From Candidatus Enterovibrio escicola (lineage in GTDB: Bacteria; Pseudomonadota; Gammaproteobacteria; Enterobacterales; Vibrionaceae): 64,000 nucleotides of DNA. The DNA is taken from NCBI RefSeq assembly GCF_002464935.1, contig NZ_NBYY01000013.1, positions 62,001 through 126,000 of the forward strand. The letters are read 5' to 3'. The notes beneath the pieces are model-generated. The model worked only from the letters and a program-made list of their open reading frames with translations, had not been told where the DNA came from and ran no database searches. Both the position numbers and the translations under genes were made by a program. Within the stretch, counting starts at the first letter, position 1, and each line of letters opens with the position of its first letter. Positions 1 to 10,044 of the stretch are shown here, piece by piece.

Positions 1-658
1 GTGTGAGGTGTTTAATGTCTAATGCATTATTTAGAAGTGAAATTCTTACTGATTTTGCTGCATATATATCTGGAATGGTTTCACTGAGCCAATATGTCCC
101 AGCGATAGAAAGTAGTTCAGATTGCAAGTTCAGGCAGAAAATATGGGTGTCCCTTCGTCCGTTGGCACCCGCGATAGCGCGACCACGAAGTACACCATAA
201 ATGTGAATACTTCCATCTGCGATAACTTCAGCACCCGCACTTACATGATTCAAGATAACCAAGTCTGCATTCTTAGCATAAACTTGCTGGCCTGATCGGA
301 TTGGAGTGGTTATTATTTTCGTATGGGTTTGAATAGGATCGTTAACACGATTTTGATTTGCTGGGCTCATGATGGCTAAGCCGGCTTCTTTTGCGGCCTT
401 GCGAATATCATTTTGCTTACATCCAGTTATTCCTACAACGAGCACACCGGTTTGAGCAATGATAGTTTTTAACATGCTAAAGTCGGGTTTTTTATGTAAA
501 CGCGAAATATCGATCACAACGGGTGCACTATCGAAAAATGCAGGGGCTTGGTTAATCTTTTCAGACAACGTGCGCATGGCGCCAAGAAGATCATCGTCGA
601 ATAAATGAAGCACCGATAGTGTAAAGGAACTGCCTTTGAGTTCAGCATTTCTTATCAT
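1..658 (-). CDS. minC: Septum site-determining protein MinC (runs off the left edge)
   Basis: MinC is the FtsZ antagonist that, with MinD and MinE, keeps the division site at midcell. Reading leftward from the ATG at 658 gives 219 uninterrupted codons. The N-terminus (LKGSSFTLSVLHL) and the C-terminal beta-helix domain (GAEVIADGSIHIYGVLRGRA, about residues 140-160) are typical. Family members are about 220 residues, so only the last codon or so and the stop lie outside the window; minD and minE would be expected further left. The gene diverges from ycgL. No strong ribosome binding site is visible before the ATG, but the N-terminus aligns with known MinC, which supports this start. No internal stop is seen. 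Confidence 0.93.
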   Translation of the reverse strand, partial: MIRNAELKGSSFTLSVLHLFDDDLLGAMRTLSEKINQAPAFFDSAPVVIDISRLHKKPDFSMLKTIIAQTGVLVVGITGCKQNDIRKAAKEAGLAIMSPANQNRVNDPIQTHTKIITTPIRSGQQVYAKNADLVILNHVSAGAEVIADGSIHIYGVLRGRAIAGANGRRDTHIFCLNLQSELLSIAGTYWLSETIPDIYAAKSVRISLLNNALDIKHLT

Positions 659-1030
659 TGTGAGTTGTCCAACTGGGAACGGCTTATGTGAGCGTAGTTA
701 ACCACTGCTAATGTTATCATCTGGAAAAAATAGCATAGCAGTAGAATTTATTTAAATTGCGTCACGATGTTTATAAATACTAGTGTTTTCTGAGTATTAT
801 AATTAATACGATATCCGAAGCTTCTAAATAATAAAGTAGCATATATATATTATATGACATCTTTGAACATAATATATTCTTGAAAACGTAGGGGCAAGAG
901 TCAACATAGATTATGGTAATTTTATTGCAAATTTAGTGACGTTCCTCAAATTATATTGCTCCAATTTATTATTGAAATAATCAAAGTATTATGATGACGA
1001 ACCTATAGGTATGACGAGAAGAGGTATGAT
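659..1030. other. AT-rich spacer between divergent minC and ycgL
   Basis: About 370 bases separate the two divergent genes and must hold both promoters. The stretch is very AT-rich, with runs such as ATATATATATTATATGA near 841-857. I cannot pick out a convincing promoter, operator or small gene in it. Confidence 0.5.
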
Positions 1031-1297
1031 ATGGAGTGCGCGATTCATAAGAGTAGTACAAAAGCTTTGACCTATCTTTATATTAAGCGAAAGGATGATT
1101 TTTCAGATGTCCCTATACAATTATTAACAACTTTCGGAAATCCTATCTTCGTCATGATGCTAGATGTAGGAAAGAGAGTAAGATTGGGGAGGGTCGATAT
1201 TGAGAAAGTACGTAGAAGTCTAAAAACCGATGGATTCTTCCTGCAACTTCCTCTCCCGACAGATACGAGGAACTACATATTAAGGTATGAATCTTAA
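1031..1297 (+). CDS. ycgL: YcgL-domain protein
   Basis: Small cytoplasmic protein of the YcgL family (UPF0745), 88 residues, of unknown molecular function and conserved in gammaproteobacteria next to min genes. The family core is clear: CAIHKSSTKALTYLYI at the N-terminus, KKDDFSxVP-like spacing at residues 21-28, and GFFLQLPLP near the end. AGAAGAGGTATGAT directly before the ATG provides a ribosome binding site. It lies 31 bases before mltB on the same strand and may be cotranscribed with it. The C-terminal tail after QLPLP is short for the family and may be eroded. Confidence 0.85.
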   Translation: MECAIHKSSTKALTYLYIKRKDDFSDVPIQLLTTFGNPIFVMMLDVGKRVRLGRVDIEKVRRSLKTDGFFLQLPLPTDTRNYILRYES

Positions 1298-1328
1298 AGT
1301 ATAACACACTAAACTATAAAGGATTTCT

Positions 1329-2306
1329 ATGCGTATAGGATTAATAGGCATTATCACTGGGATTGTATGGACTGTTTCTACGCCTGTGATGGCAGAAAAG
1401 CCAAGTTTCAAAGGTTACGTCGCCAGTCTTAAGCAAGAGGGAATTAATAAAGGCATTGATATTTCTTTAATTGACAAGGCTTTTAATGGGATTCGTCATC
1501 GAGAAAAAGCAGTAAAAGCTGACCGTAATCAACCTGAAATGCGACTGACACTTAATGAATATATTTCTCTTGCGGTACCTGATTGGAAAGTTAAAAAAGC
1601 GCGACGTCTTTACGCTGAACATTATAATGGTCTCAAACGTATTGGAGATCATTATGGTGTACAACCGCGTTTTTTAGTTTCCCTTTGGGGAATAGAAAGT
1701 AACTTTGGTGCTTTAATCGGTAATTATGATGTTCTCGAGGCGTTAACCACTTTAGCGTATGATGGGCGTCGTGAAGATTTTTTTAGAGCGGAAATATTTT
1801 CTGCTTTAACCATTCTTCAGCAAGGACATATTGATGTGCGCGCGATGAAAGGTTCTTGGGCAGGTGCTATGGGGCAATGCCAATTTCTGCCCAGCTCGTT
1901 TTTGTCTTTTGCAGCAGATGGAAATAATGATGGTAAAAAAGATATTTGGAATTCTGAGCTAGATGTTTTTGCGTCTTCGGCCAACTATTTAAATAACGTA
2001 GGCTGGGATAACAATTACACTTGGGGACGAAAAGTTACACTTCCTAAAAAACTTGATATTAATTTACTAGGGTTAAGTGAGGGAAAGGCAAGATCTCTAG
2101 CAGAATGGCAAGCTATAGGTATTAAACCCGTGAATAGAAAAAAATTTCCAAACGTTGATATTAATGCGTGGTTGATTCAACCTGACCATAGAAATGGTCA
2201 AGCCTACATAGTTTATGGTAATTATCAGAGTTTGATGAAATGGAACCGTTCACACTATTTTGCACTTGCTGTTAGTCATCTTGCAGACAAAATTAAATCT
2301 ATCTAG
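1329..2306 (+). CDS. mltB: Lytic murein transglycosylase (MltB family)
   Basis: Cleaves the MurNAc-GlcNAc bond of peptidoglycan to give 1,6-anhydro-muropeptides, in the periplasm. The 325-residue protein starts with a signal peptide (MRIGLIGIITGIVWTVST, probable cleavage after VMA at residue 22). There is no lipobox cysteine, so it is predicted to be soluble periplasmic rather than a lipoprotein. The catalytic glutamate sits in LWGIESNFG (E123). The GAMGQCQFLPSSF stretch (about residues 179-191) and a DGNNDGKKDIW segment are typical of the SLT_2/MltB fold. The frame is intact. It lies immediately downstream of ycgL. Confidence 0.9.
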   Translation: MRIGLIGIITGIVWTVSTPVMAEKPSFKGYVASLKQEGINKGIDISLIDKAFNGIRHREKAVKADRNQPEMRLTLNEYISLAVPDWKVKKARRLYAEHYNGLKRIGDHYGVQPRFLVSLWGIESNFGALIGNYDVLEALTTLAYDGRREDFFRAEIFSALTILQQGHIDVRAMKGSWAGAMGQCQFLPSSFLSFAADGNNDGKKDIWNSELDVFASSANYLNNVGWDNNYTWGRKVTLPKKLDINLLGLSEGKARSLAEWQAIGIKPVNRKKFPNVDINAWLIQPDHRNGQAYIVYGNYQSLMKWNRSHYFALAVSHLADKIKSI

Positions 2307-2712
2307 TGGTAGTAAGTGTCTAAATTTACGGTAAGGAATTTGAATACTCTTTCTAGCAGAATTGACGTGATGATCGTCGGTACGTTCTCCTGTAATCCTC
2401 TTTACTTGACCATATACGTTCTAATGAACGTGGCAAAGAACAATTAACTATTGGTATAAAATACGTGGGTACAGATCCATATTCACAAACCATTTTGTCT
2501 TTAAATTGCACAACCTATCTCTTCCTCCATTTCTAATACCTCCGTATATCTTCATCAGTATTGCGACCACTGCCGATTCGATAAAACTCGTGATAATTTA
2601 CCCTCCAGAAATGCTTATCTGCTTATCTGTGGTGTTCTTTACCATTCTACTCTGCCTGTAATAATGAATTAGGGACGAGGAGATAGACGGATGTTTTAGG
2701 TAGGGTGCTAAG
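2307..2712. other. Intergenic DNA with no recognised gene
   Basis: About 400 bases between mltB and the IS scraps upstream of msbA. All frames on both strands are broken by stops, and I recognise no protein family. In relatives comEC often precedes msbA, but I see no convincing ComEC remnant here. Confidence 0.4.
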
Positions 2713-2758
2713 TAATCTCAGATCTGCATAAGTAAGCACTTATGCAGATCTGAGGTTA
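2713..2758. repeat. 46-bp palindrome made of two IS982 right ends
   Basis: Two 20-bp arms, TAATCTCAGATCTGCATAAG and CTTATGCAGATCTGAGGTTA, face each other across 6 bases with one mismatch. Each arm matches the right terminus of the IS982-type copies elsewhere in the window, for example near 17728-17747. It looks like two elements lying tail to tail with everything else deleted. Confidence 0.8.
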
Positions 2759-2764
2759 ACTATG

Positions 2765-2831
2765 CTTTTTAGAGCATTTAATGGCGGCTTAAGATATAAC
2801 ACCTGTGCATTTCAGATGACGGAGGTCTTAT
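2765..2831 (+). mobile_element. IS30-family right-end fragment
   Basis: The terminal motif AAGATATAACACCTGTGCAT followed by GACGGAGG recurs at 13134-13172 and 50824-50866. At 13003-13172 it directly follows an IS30 transposase C-terminus, which identifies it as the right end of that element. Only the end is left here, abutting the IS982 palindrome. Confidence 0.65.
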
Positions 2832-2846
2832 CTCTTACCTAAAATA

Positions 2847-2935
2847 AACACATTATTGGAAAGCTATATACGTAACTCATTAAGAAGGGAAAGTTGCCCT
2901 TTAGGACATACTTAAAATGACTCAACCTGAAGGAA
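2847..2935 (+). mobile_element. IS1-family transposase C-terminal scrap
   Basis: One frame reads HIIGKLYT-stop-LIKKGKLPFRTYLK-stop-LNLKE, which corresponds to the IS1 InsB motif around the L(Y/F)TQxIERxNLxLRTxxKRLNRK region. A second, longer IS1 relic at 17766-18410 has the same motif. It contains two stops and is certainly inactive. The call rests on motif recognition over about 28 residues. Confidence 0.5.
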
Positions 2936-3089
2936 TGATCATCCCTATTAATTTATGAAGGGGCAAGTAAAAGATTAGAGGTCGTCGGGTTATTACTCAA
3001 TGGCTTGAAGCTGATCCTCTGAAGATGTTTTGATCGCCTAAAAGAAAAGGGTAGAATGCTTGCTACTTGCAGAAATATAAGCAATTCGA

Positions 3090-4844
3090 ATGACAAATTA
3101 CCAAGACAGAACTACCTTTGAAATTTTTAAAAAGCTGTGGCCATATATTGCCAACTATAAAGCTGGCTTGATGGTTGCCATCATTGCACTGATTATAAAT
3201 GCTGCTAGCGACATTTTGATGCTTGCCATGATTAAGCCCCTTTTGGATGAAGGATTTACCTACGACAGCGTAACCGGCAATTTTCTGAAAATGATGCCAC
3301 TCTACTTGGTAATTTTGATGCTTTTCCGTGGTATTTCAAGTTTTGTTTCTACTTATGGATTATCTTGGGTTTCCGGTAACGTGGTCATGAACATGCGACG
3401 GCGCATGTTCAATCATTTCATGCAAATGCCCGTAAGCTTTTTCGATAAAGAATCATCTAGTGAGTTGTTATCTCGTATTACCTATGACTCTGAACAAGTT
3501 GCAAACGCTACCAGTAGTTCATTGGTCAGCCTCGTGCGTGAAGGTGCATCTATTATTGGTCTGATGATCTTAATGTTTTACTATAGTTGGTCACTTTCAG
3601 CAATTCTGTTGTTGATTGCACCTGTTGTGGCAGGGTGTATCGGTTTTGTGTCTAAGCGCTTCCGTAAAATAGCAACAAACATGCAAGAGACTATGGGGTC
3701 AGTTACTGCTTCAGCTGAACAAATGTTAAAAGGACATAAAGTCGTATTGAGCTTTGGGGGCCAACAGGTTGAGCAAGCGCGTTTTGAAAATGTCAGCAAC
3801 CAAATGCGCCAACAAACAATCAAGTTGGTGTCAGCACAGGCGATTGCTAATCCCGTTATTCAGTTTATTGCATCATTGGCATTGGTTGCAGTCCTGATGT
3901 TGGCTAATACGGATACTATCCGTTCTGAATTGACGGCAGGTACATTTGCTGTGGTATTTTGTGCCATGTTTGGTTTGATGCGTCCCTTGAAAGCATTGAC
4001 AAATGTTACGCAACAATTTCAACGTGGTATGGCTGCGTGTAACAGTTTGTTTGAGCTAATGGAAATGGAAACTGAGAAAGATAATGGTGTGTACCATGTT
4101 AATCACGTGAAAGGTGATATAACAGTGAGTAATGTTGTCTTTACTTATCCAAATAAAGACAAACCTGCACTGAATGGAATCAGTTTCGACTTGGCGGCTG
4201 GGAAAACGTTGGCTCTTGTAGGGCGTTCTGGATCGGGTAAGAGTACCATTGCTAATTTGTTGACGCGTTTTTATGATATCGACAGTGGTTCCATCATGAT
4301 AGATGGTATTCGCATTGAAGATTACACGTTGAGTAACCTCCGGAATCATGTTGCAAGTGTTTCCCAGAACGTGCACCTATTTAACGATACGATTGCCAAT
4401 AATATTGCTTATGCTGTGGAAAAAAGTTACACCAGAGAACAGATAGAGCGCGCTGCTGAATTAGCATACGCGGCTGACTTCATTAGGAATATGGAAAATG
4501 GCTTTGACACCATAATCGGTGAAAACGGTATGCGTTTATCGGGTGGTCAACGTCAGCGAATTGCCATTGCTCGTGCATTGCTGCGTAATGTGCCTATTTT
4601 GATTTTGGATGAAGCAACTTCGGCATTGGATACTGAATCTGAACGTGCTATTCAAGCGGCACTTGATGAACTGAAGAAAGACCGTACAGTCTTAGTTATT
4701 GCACACAGACTCTCTACTATTGAAAACGCGGATGAAATCCTGGTCGTGGACGGAGGTAAGATTGTTGAGCGTGGTGTTCATACAACGCTGCTGGAAAAAG
4801 AGGGGGAATACGCGCAACTTTATCACGTTCAATTCGGAGATTAA
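3090..4844 (+). CDS. msbA: Lipid A export ABC transporter MsbA
   Basis: Inner-membrane half-transporter that dimerises and flips core-lipid A to the periplasmic leaflet using ATP. The 584-residue length is normal. An N-terminal six-helix membrane domain is followed by the nucleotide-binding domain with Walker A GRSGSGKS (residues 378-385), signature LSGGQ (483-487) and Walker B ILILDE ending at E508. The H-loop is in VIAHRLST. It is the first gene of a tight cluster: lpxK begins 3 bases after its stop, then ycaR and kdsB overlap, so lipid A export and KDO supply are probably cotranscribed. The leader before it is IS debris, so the original promoter may have been altered. Confidence 0.96.
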   Translation: MTNYQDRTTFEIFKKLWPYIANYKAGLMVAIIALIINAASDILMLAMIKPLLDEGFTYDSVTGNFLKMMPLYLVILMLFRGISSFVSTYGLSWVSGNVVMNMRRRMFNHFMQMPVSFFDKESSSELLSRITYDSEQVANATSSSLVSLVREGASIIGLMILMFYYSWSLSAILLLIAPVVAGCIGFVSKRFRKIATNMQETMGSVTASAEQMLKGHKVVLSFGGQQVEQARFENVSNQMRQQTIKLVSAQAIANPVIQFIASLALVAVLMLANTDTIRSELTAGTFAVVFCAMFGLMRPLKALTNVTQQFQRGMAACNSLFELMEMETEKDNGVYHVNHVKGDITVSNVVFTYPNKDKPALNGISFDLAAGKTLALVGRSGSGKSTIANLLTRFYDIDSGSIMIDGIRIEDYTLSNLRNHVASVSQNVHLFNDTIANNIAYAVEKSYTREQIERAAELAYAADFIRNMENGFDTIIGENGMRLSGGQRQRIAIARALLRNVPILILDEATSALDTESERAIQAALDELKKDRTVLVIAHRLSTIENADEILVVDGGKIVERGVHTTLLEKEGEYAQLYHVQFGD

Positions 4845-4847
4845 ATC

Positions 4848-5879
4848 GTGGAAGGATGGATAGATAAAATTTGGTTTGATAATCATTTGCTTGGTTGGCT
4901 AGGTGCGCCCTTATTATGGCCACTGAGCAAAGTGTTTGGTGCTATTGCGCGTCATCGACGCAATTTATTCCTAAAAGGTAAGAATAACGCGTATCGAGCA
5001 TTTGTGCCCGTGATTGTTGTGGGTAATATTACCGTCGGTGGTAATGGTAAAACACCTGTCGTGATTTGGTTGGTTGAGAAACTGATAGCCCTCGGGATGA
5101 CACCAGGTGTAGTATCACGTGGTTATGGTGGTAAAGCAGAAAGTTATCCTTTAGTATTGGATAAAAATAGTAGAGCCTGTGAAGCGGGTGATGAGCCTGT
5201 ATTGATTTACCAGCGTACGGGTACACCGGTGGCGATTTCTTCTGTACGCAGTGATGCTATTAAATCACTACTGCTTCTTGGTGTAGACATTATTATCACT
5301 GATGATGGCCTTCAGCATTATAAACTATATCGAGATGTCGAATTGGTGATTGTGGATGGAAAACGGCGTTTTGGTAACGAACAATACGTGCCATTTGGTC
5401 CCCTCAGAGAACAAACTGATCGTCTCAGTAGTGTAGATTTTGTCATTTGTAATGGTGGAAAACCGCACCAAGGCGAAATAGCCATGTCATTGACACCGAG
5501 AGAACTTGTAAACATAAGAACTGGAGATAGAGTTAGTGCTAACTCTCTTGAACAAGTTATCGCTATGGCAGGTATTGGCCACCCACAGCGTTTTTTTGAT
5601 ACGTTAATGTCGATTGATCTCATCCCACAGCATTGCGAACCGTTCGCTGATCATAAAGACTTTAAATTTGACCAGTTGACTGTACTGGCAAACAAAGGGC
5701 GTCATCTAGTAATGACAGAAAAAGATGCTGTTAAGTGCCGAGATATGTTGCGACATAACCCAGATATTGATAATTGGTGGTATCTTCCGGTTGATGTAAA
5801 CATTAACAAAGACGACACCGCTAAAATAATGAAGACTATTAAGAAGTTGAGGTATATATATGGATCACAGATTGCTTGA
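4848..5879 (+). CDS. lpxK: Tetraacyldisaccharide 4'-kinase LpxK
   Basis: Phosphorylates the 4' position of the lipid A disaccharide-1-phosphate to give lipid IVA at the inner membrane. The protein has 343 residues and an N-terminal membrane-associated helix. The P-loop is in [13 protein letters not shown] (about residues 59-71), and SRGYGG and DDGLQHY are the usual catalytic blocks. The start is GTG, 3 bases after the msbA stop. Its 3' end overlaps the start of ycaR by 20 bases, which marks it as the second gene of the operon. The frame is intact. Confidence 0.95.
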   Translation: MEGWIDKIWFDNHLLGWLGAPLLWPLSKVFGAIARHRRNLFLKGKNNAYRAFVPVIVVGNITVGGNGKTPVVIWLVEKLIALGMTPGVVSRGYGGKAESYPLVLDKNSRACEAGDEPVLIYQRTGTPVAISSVRSDAIKSLLLLGVDIIITDDGLQHYKLYRDVELVIVDGKRRFGNEQYVPFGPLREQTDRLSSVDFVICNGGKPHQGEIAMSLTPRELVNIRTGDRVSANSLEQVIAMAGIGHPQRFFDTLMSIDLIPQHCEPFADHKDFKFDQLTVLANKGRHLVMTEKDAVKCRDMLRHNPDIDNWWYLPVDVNINKDDTAKIMKTIKKLRYIYGSQIA

Positions 5880-6039
5880 AATTGTGGCGTGCCCTTCCTG
5901 TAAGGGAAAATTGAACTATAATAAAGATAACAATGAGTTAGTTTGTAAATTTGATCGATTAGCGTATCCTATCCGTGATAGCATTCCAGTAATGTTGACA
6001 ACGGAAGCACGTGAATTAACTTCTGAAGAAGTAAAATGA
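5860..6039 (+). CDS. ycaR: Trm112/YcaR family zinc-ribbon-like small protein
   Basis: A 59-residue protein starting [18 protein letters not shown], almost the same as the E. coli YcaR N-terminus. The first half of the zinc ribbon (CPSC) is present; the second half is [10 protein letters not shown] with a single cysteine, as in E. coli YcaR. The family is UPF0434/Trm112; its molecular role in bacteria is not settled. It starts inside the end of lpxK and ends with an ATGA overlap on kdsB, so translation is probably coupled. Confidence 0.93.
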   Translation: MDHRLLEIVACPSCKGKLNYNKDNNELVCKFDRLAYPIRDSIPVMLTTEARELTSEEVK

Positions 6040-6791
6040 AGAAATTCATAGTCGTTATCCCTGCTCGCTATGCTTCTACCCGTTTGCCTGCAAAACCACT
6101 GATGGATATTGCTGGCAAACCTATGGTGCAGTGGGTTTACGAACAATCAGTCAAATCTGGTGCAGAAAGAGTGATTGTTGCGACGGATGATCGTCGCATA
6201 TTTGATGCAGTTGACTCTTTCGGTTGTGAAGTATGTTTGACCAGCAAGGATCACCAATCTGGCACTGAACGTTTGTCAGAAGTGGTAGAAAAGTACAGGA
6301 TTGCATCCGACGAAATAATCGTCAATGTTCAGGGTGATGAGCCATTAATTCCACTGAGTGTAATTCGTCAGGTTGTTAAAAATCTTACGACCTTTGTTGC
6401 ACCAATGGCGACACTTGCCGTGAATATTGATCATGTCGACGAGGTGTTTAATCCTAATGTCGTGAAAGTGGTGACAGATAAAGATGGTTATGCGATGTAT
6501 TTTAGTCGTGCGACCATCCCATGGAACTGTAATAATTTCGCTAAAATTTCCATGGAAAGCTACTCTAATTTGAAGCGACACATTGGTATTTATGCTTATA
6601 GAGCTGGCTTTATCAAGGCATACATTAATTGGTTACCAAGCCCAATTGAGTATATTGAGTGTTTAGAGCAGCTTCGTGTATTGTGGTATGGTGAAAAAAT
6701 TCATGTAGATATGGCGATAGAAGTACCGCCAAAAGGTGTTGATACGCTTGAAGATTTAGATCTTGTGAGGAGGTTGGTTCAAGAGTTATAA
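6036..6791 (+). CDS. kdsB: 3-deoxy-manno-octulosonate cytidylyltransferase (CMP-KDO synthetase)
   Basis: Activates KDO with CTP to form CMP-KDO for the LPS inner core, in the cytoplasm. The length, 251 residues, is standard. The nucleotide-binding N-terminus [15 protein letters not shown] (residues 8-22) and the NVQGDEPLI block (about 97-105) are clear. The ATG overlaps the ycaR stop (ATGA). It is the last gene of the msbA operon; three bases after its stop the DNA becomes an IS5-family end at 6794. Confidence 0.95.
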   Translation: MKKFIVVIPARYASTRLPAKPLMDIAGKPMVQWVYEQSVKSGAERVIVATDDRRIFDAVDSFGCEVCLTSKDHQSGTERLSEVVEKYRIASDEIIVNVQGDEPLIPLSVIRQVVKNLTTFVAPMATLAVNIDHVDEVFNPNVVKVVTDKDGYAMYFSRATIPWNCNNFAKISMESYSNLKRHIGIYAYRAGFIKAYINWLPSPIEYIECLEQLRVLWYGEKIHVDMAIEVPPKGVDTLEDLDLVRRLVQEL

Positions 6792-6793
6792 AT

Positions 6794-6946
6794 GACGCTG
6801 TTGATTAAATCAAGCCTATAACACACTGATCTTAATATTTATTACAATCTTAATTTCTCTGCTGGCGAACAGGTATACCGAGTCTTATAACTTTGTTTAT
6901 CGTTCTTATATTTGCCAGCGCTTCACTAACTTGAGCATTGTAATTA
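6794..6946 (-). mobile_element. IS5-family (IS903-like) fragment, transposase C-terminus
   Basis: The right terminus (CTGTTGATTAAATCA) is followed on the minus strand by the transposase tail (NYNAQVSEALANI ... INKVIRLGIPV). The element is cut at 6946, exactly where an IS982 left end begins. The same IS5/IS982 junction occurs at 12985 and 49950. Confidence 0.75.
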
Positions 6947-7450
6947 ATCTGATCTGCGCATAAGAAATGAACTAAATTCCCAATTTGCGATCTGATTGTT
7001 TAAAAAAACTATTACCTGCATAAGGACTTGGGTAAAAATAACTTAGACGCTGTTTTCATCGAAATCGAAGATTTCTGCCAGACTTTCCTCCCTACATGGA
7101 AAAAATACCTCATTTCTTCCGGTGTCAAAGAAAGAAGCAAGCCTTCTCATCTCTCAGTTAGCGAAGTGATGACGATAGTGATATCTTTCCATCAATCTTG
7201 GTATCTAGACTTCAAAACCTATTACATCCACTTTGTTTATCGCTACCTCACCAACGAATTTCCTGAGTTAGTCAGCTACACGCGATTGCTCAAGCTCATG
7301 CAAGGTATTTTAGCTCTGCTTTACTCTTACCTCACTCACCGTCAAGCAAAGCCGATAGGGATTGCCTTCGTTGATTCGTCCAAGTTACAAGTTTGTCACA
7401 CCTCTGCATACTTAGATATCAGATTTTGAAGGTACTGAGAAGCGAGGAAA
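6947..7450 (+). mobile_element. IS982-family 5' half, interrupted by IS256
   Basis: It begins with the IS982 left terminus (ATCTGATCTGCGCATAAG) and encodes the transposase N-terminal half, in frame from about 7028 to 7429, with the family stretch SVSEVMTIVISFHQSWYLDFKTYY ending in LTHRQAKPIGIAFVDSSKLQ. Homology stops in GAGGAAAAGGAACGATGGGGTA, where an IS256-family sequence takes over. The remaining third of the transposase is absent here. Confidence 0.8.
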
Positions 7451-8565
7451 AGGAACGATGGGGTAGTGTACAATGACCATTTGCCTGAGCGTCACCTACA
7501 AACTGAGGTCGGCGACATTACCGTCAAAGTCCCAAAGATTTGAGATAAAACAGGGAGCAGGATCAAGTTTAACAGCACACTGATTCCGCCTTATCTCAAG
7601 CGAGCCAAAAACATAGAAGAGCTTATCCTTTGGTTTTATTTGCGGGGGATCTCCACGGGCGATATGCAGCCAACCCTAGAAGCGCCCTTAGGTAAGCAAG
7701 CTAAGAAGTTGTCAGTAAACAATGTTTCTCGACTCAAGCAGCAATGGGAAGCAGAATGCAACCAGTGGCGTAAGCGCGACCTAAGTAAATGGCGGTATGT
7801 CTACATTTAGGTCGATGGTATTTACTGCAAAGTTTGAATGGATGACAATCTTTGCCTGCTTGTTGTTATAGGTGTCGATGATACCTGCCGCAAGGAAATG
7901 CTAGCCGTTGTCGATGGGTACAGGGAGTCAGAGGTCAGTTGGTTTCGAGTTCTGTCACAGCTAACGTCCCAAGATATCAGTATCGCTCCTGAACGCGCCA
8001 TTGGTGATGGCGCTCTCTGTTTTTGGAATGCAGTGACAAAGCATTGTCCAACGCCAGCATCATCAGTGCTGCTGGGTACACAAAACAGCCAATGTATTAA
8101 ACAAAGTTCTAAAATCTGTTCAACTAAGAATGAAAAAACGCTTCACGATATTTGGATAATGGAAACACAACAAGAGGCACAGAAAGCCTTCGGACAGTTT
8201 AAAACACGATAGGGTGCTAAATATCCCAAAGCTGCGGAGTGCCTGACCAAAGATAAAGTAGAAATGCTGGCATTTTACGATTTCCCAGCCGAGCACTGGA
8301 CATATATTTGAACAACAAACCCAATTGAATCAATGTTTGCAACGGTGAGACGAAGAACGAATAAAACTAAGAATTGTGGAAACTGAAAAACGACACTGGC
8401 AATGGCCTGCAAACTGATACGAAATACTGAGATTAACAGGCGTAGCCTGCGAGGCTTTAAATTACTCTCGGATATCATCAAAGGAGAGAAATTTAGAAAT
8501 GGCATTCGTGAAACAAACGTCAATCATCAGGATACTGCTCTGGAAGCTGTATACCAGATTTGACC
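7451..8565 (+). mobile_element. IS256-family (mutator-type) relic inside IS982
   Basis: Translations give VHNDHLPERHLQ, VVIGVDDTCRKEMLAVVDGY and APERAIGDGALCFW, the characteristic blocks of IS256/mutator transposases, including an aspartate in GDGA. Stops near 7540, 7810 and 7836 and further breaks make it inactive. The first 60 or so residues of the transposase are missing. A matching N-terminal piece exists at 48890-49270. The end is near the stop after ALEAVYQI at about 8558. Confidence 0.75.
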
Positions 8566-9007
8566 ATAAATAGACGAAATCACCGAAGGTGATTTCTATC
8601 GGCTTTGCCTGACGGTGAGTGAGGTAAGAGTAAAGCAGAGCCAAAATACCTTGCATGAGCTTGAGCATTCGCGTGTAGCTGACTAATTCAGGAAATTCGT
8701 TGGTGAGGTAGCGATAAACAAAGTAGATGTAATAGGTTTTGAAGTCTAGATACCAAGATTGATGGAAAGATATCACTATCGTCATCACTTCGCTAACTAA
8801 GAGATGAGAAGGCTTGCTTCTTTCTTTGACACCGGAAGAAATGAGGTATTTTTTCCATGTAGGGAGGAAAGTCTGGCAGAAATCTTCGACATCGATGAAA
8901 ACAGCGTCTAAGTTATTGTTACCCAAGTCCTTATGCAGGCAATGGTTTTTTTAAACAATAAGATCGCAACTTGGGAATTTAGTTCATTTCTTATGCGCAG
9001 TTCAGGT
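8566..9007 (-). mobile_element. Inverted IS982-family 5' half
   Basis: On the minus strand from the left terminus at 9007, the same IS982 N-terminal transposase is read as at 6947-7430, up to LTHRQAKPIEITFG, where it meets IS256 sequence. The IS256 relic is therefore flanked by two inverted IS982 5' halves. This is an unlikely product of a single insertion and suggests an inversion between copies. Confidence 0.75.
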
Positions 9008-9084
9008 TATTTAGAGTTTAATCATCTTGCCGTTATTTTTAGAAAATGGCATTAGCAGTTTGATTGAGGAATGTCACACTTTAG

Positions 9085-9265
9085 AGCTAAATTCAGGAAC
9101 CAACAGGTTCTTTAATAACGATTTTCTCTACTGAGATTGTAATGTGAATCCATTCGATTAAATCCGCGTAATCCAACTGAAGCAGGGCATGATCCAGTCA
9201 TAAAAAGTATCTCAATTTAAATTGGCGTCTGAAGTTATGTGTACAATAAGTTGTAGAGGATCGTC
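9085..9265 (-). pseudogene. yciA: Probable yciA (acyl-CoA thioesterase) relic
   Basis: Reading leftward, one frame gives LQLIVHITSDANLN-stop-DTFYDWIM, which parallels the YciA N-terminus LxLRTLAMPADTNANGDIFGGWIM. After a gap another frame gives ITISVEKIVIKEPVG, which parallels the YciA VEVWVxKVxSEPxG block. The order yciB then yciA on the same strand matches E. coli. There are stops and a central deletion, so no product is expected. The assignment rests on two short blocks and on position. Confidence 0.5.
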
Positions 9266-9430
9266 AGCCTGACTATTAACGTGGCAGCCTTGGTATTTAA
9301 TATTACAGATACCCTTCTTTAATTAACAGTTATTGTCACCATGTGAAAGTTAGGAATCTTGTACGGAGATATATTTAATATATGATCGACGTCTGATAGT
9401 GGTACCAGCATGTTACTGTTTCTGAGAAAT

Positions 9431-9460
9431 AAAAAGATGGTCGGTATCGAAGTTCCGACC
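9431..9460 (-). terminator. Rho-independent terminator downstream of yciB
   Basis: On the minus strand GGTCGG and CCGACC pair (9439-9460) around a 10-base loop, followed by ATCTTTTTATT. It lies 57 bases past the yciB stop and before the yciA relic, so yciB is probably transcribed alone. Confidence 0.6.
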
Positions 9461-9516
9461 TTATGTGGACACTATTATTTGAACTTTATTTTATTTTCCT
9501 TGTATTCCTATAAGAT

Positions 9517-10044
9517 TCATTTTTTAGATAAGTGTTTATAGATATACATGCCTGTTGCCAATGTATATGACAGTGTCACTGCAAAAAGACCGAATACTTT
9601 GAAATTAATCCAAACATCCAACGGATGTGTGTAGGCAACGTACAGATTTACTACCGCTAATATGGAAAATAAGGCTATCCAAGCGAGGTTGATGTTATTC
9701 CAAACAGAATTAGGAAGAGAAATCCCTTTGCCAAGTATACTTTTAATAAGTGGCTTTCCTAGGTACTGAGAGATAATCAAACCACCTGCAAACATTGTAT
9801 AAACGATAGTAACTTTCCATTTGATGAAGTCGTCATTTTGAAAGAAGAGTGTCAATCCACCAAACACAGCTAACAGTGCCGCAGAAACTACCTGCATCTT
9901 TTCCACTTTATTGTATAGTATCCATGTTGCAATTACTTGCATGATCGTGGAGATGATAAGTGCACCTGTGCCTACATAAATGCCATAAAGTTTGTAGAAG
10001 AAGAAGAAGATGACCAATGGAATAAAGTCGAAAATCTGTTTCAT
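9517..10044 (-). CDS. yciB: YciB inner-membrane protein (septation protein A family)
   Basis: A 175-residue polytopic inner-membrane protein (about five hydrophobic helices), family YciB/IspZ, linked in other species to intracellular septation and envelope maintenance. The N-terminus [20 protein letters not shown], the WKVTIVY region and the WINFKVFG tail are characteristic. AAGGAT 9 bases before the ATG serves as ribosome binding site. It is now isolated between IS clusters; its usual partner yciA survives only as a relic downstream. On the minus strand about 170 bases upstream, TAGACA and TTATAT separated by 17 bases are a possible promoter. Confidence 0.92.
   Translation of the reverse strand: MKQIFDFIPLVIFFFFYKLYGIYVGTGALIISTIMQVIATWILYNKVEKMQVVSAALLAVFGGLTLFFQNDDFIKWKVTIVYTMFAGGLIISQYLGKPLIKSILGKGISLPNSVWNNINLAWIALFSILAVVNLYVAYTHPLDVWINFKVFGLFAVTLSYTLATGMYIYKHLSKK

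Noticed and set aside
2713-2758. CRISPR-like or terminator palindrome
   Set aside because: It is a single palindrome whose arms equal IS982 right ends; there are no repeat-spacer units and no T-run.
2937-3089. comEC relic directly before msbA
   Set aside because: Gene order in relatives suggested it, but no frame in this stretch shows convincing ComEC similarity.
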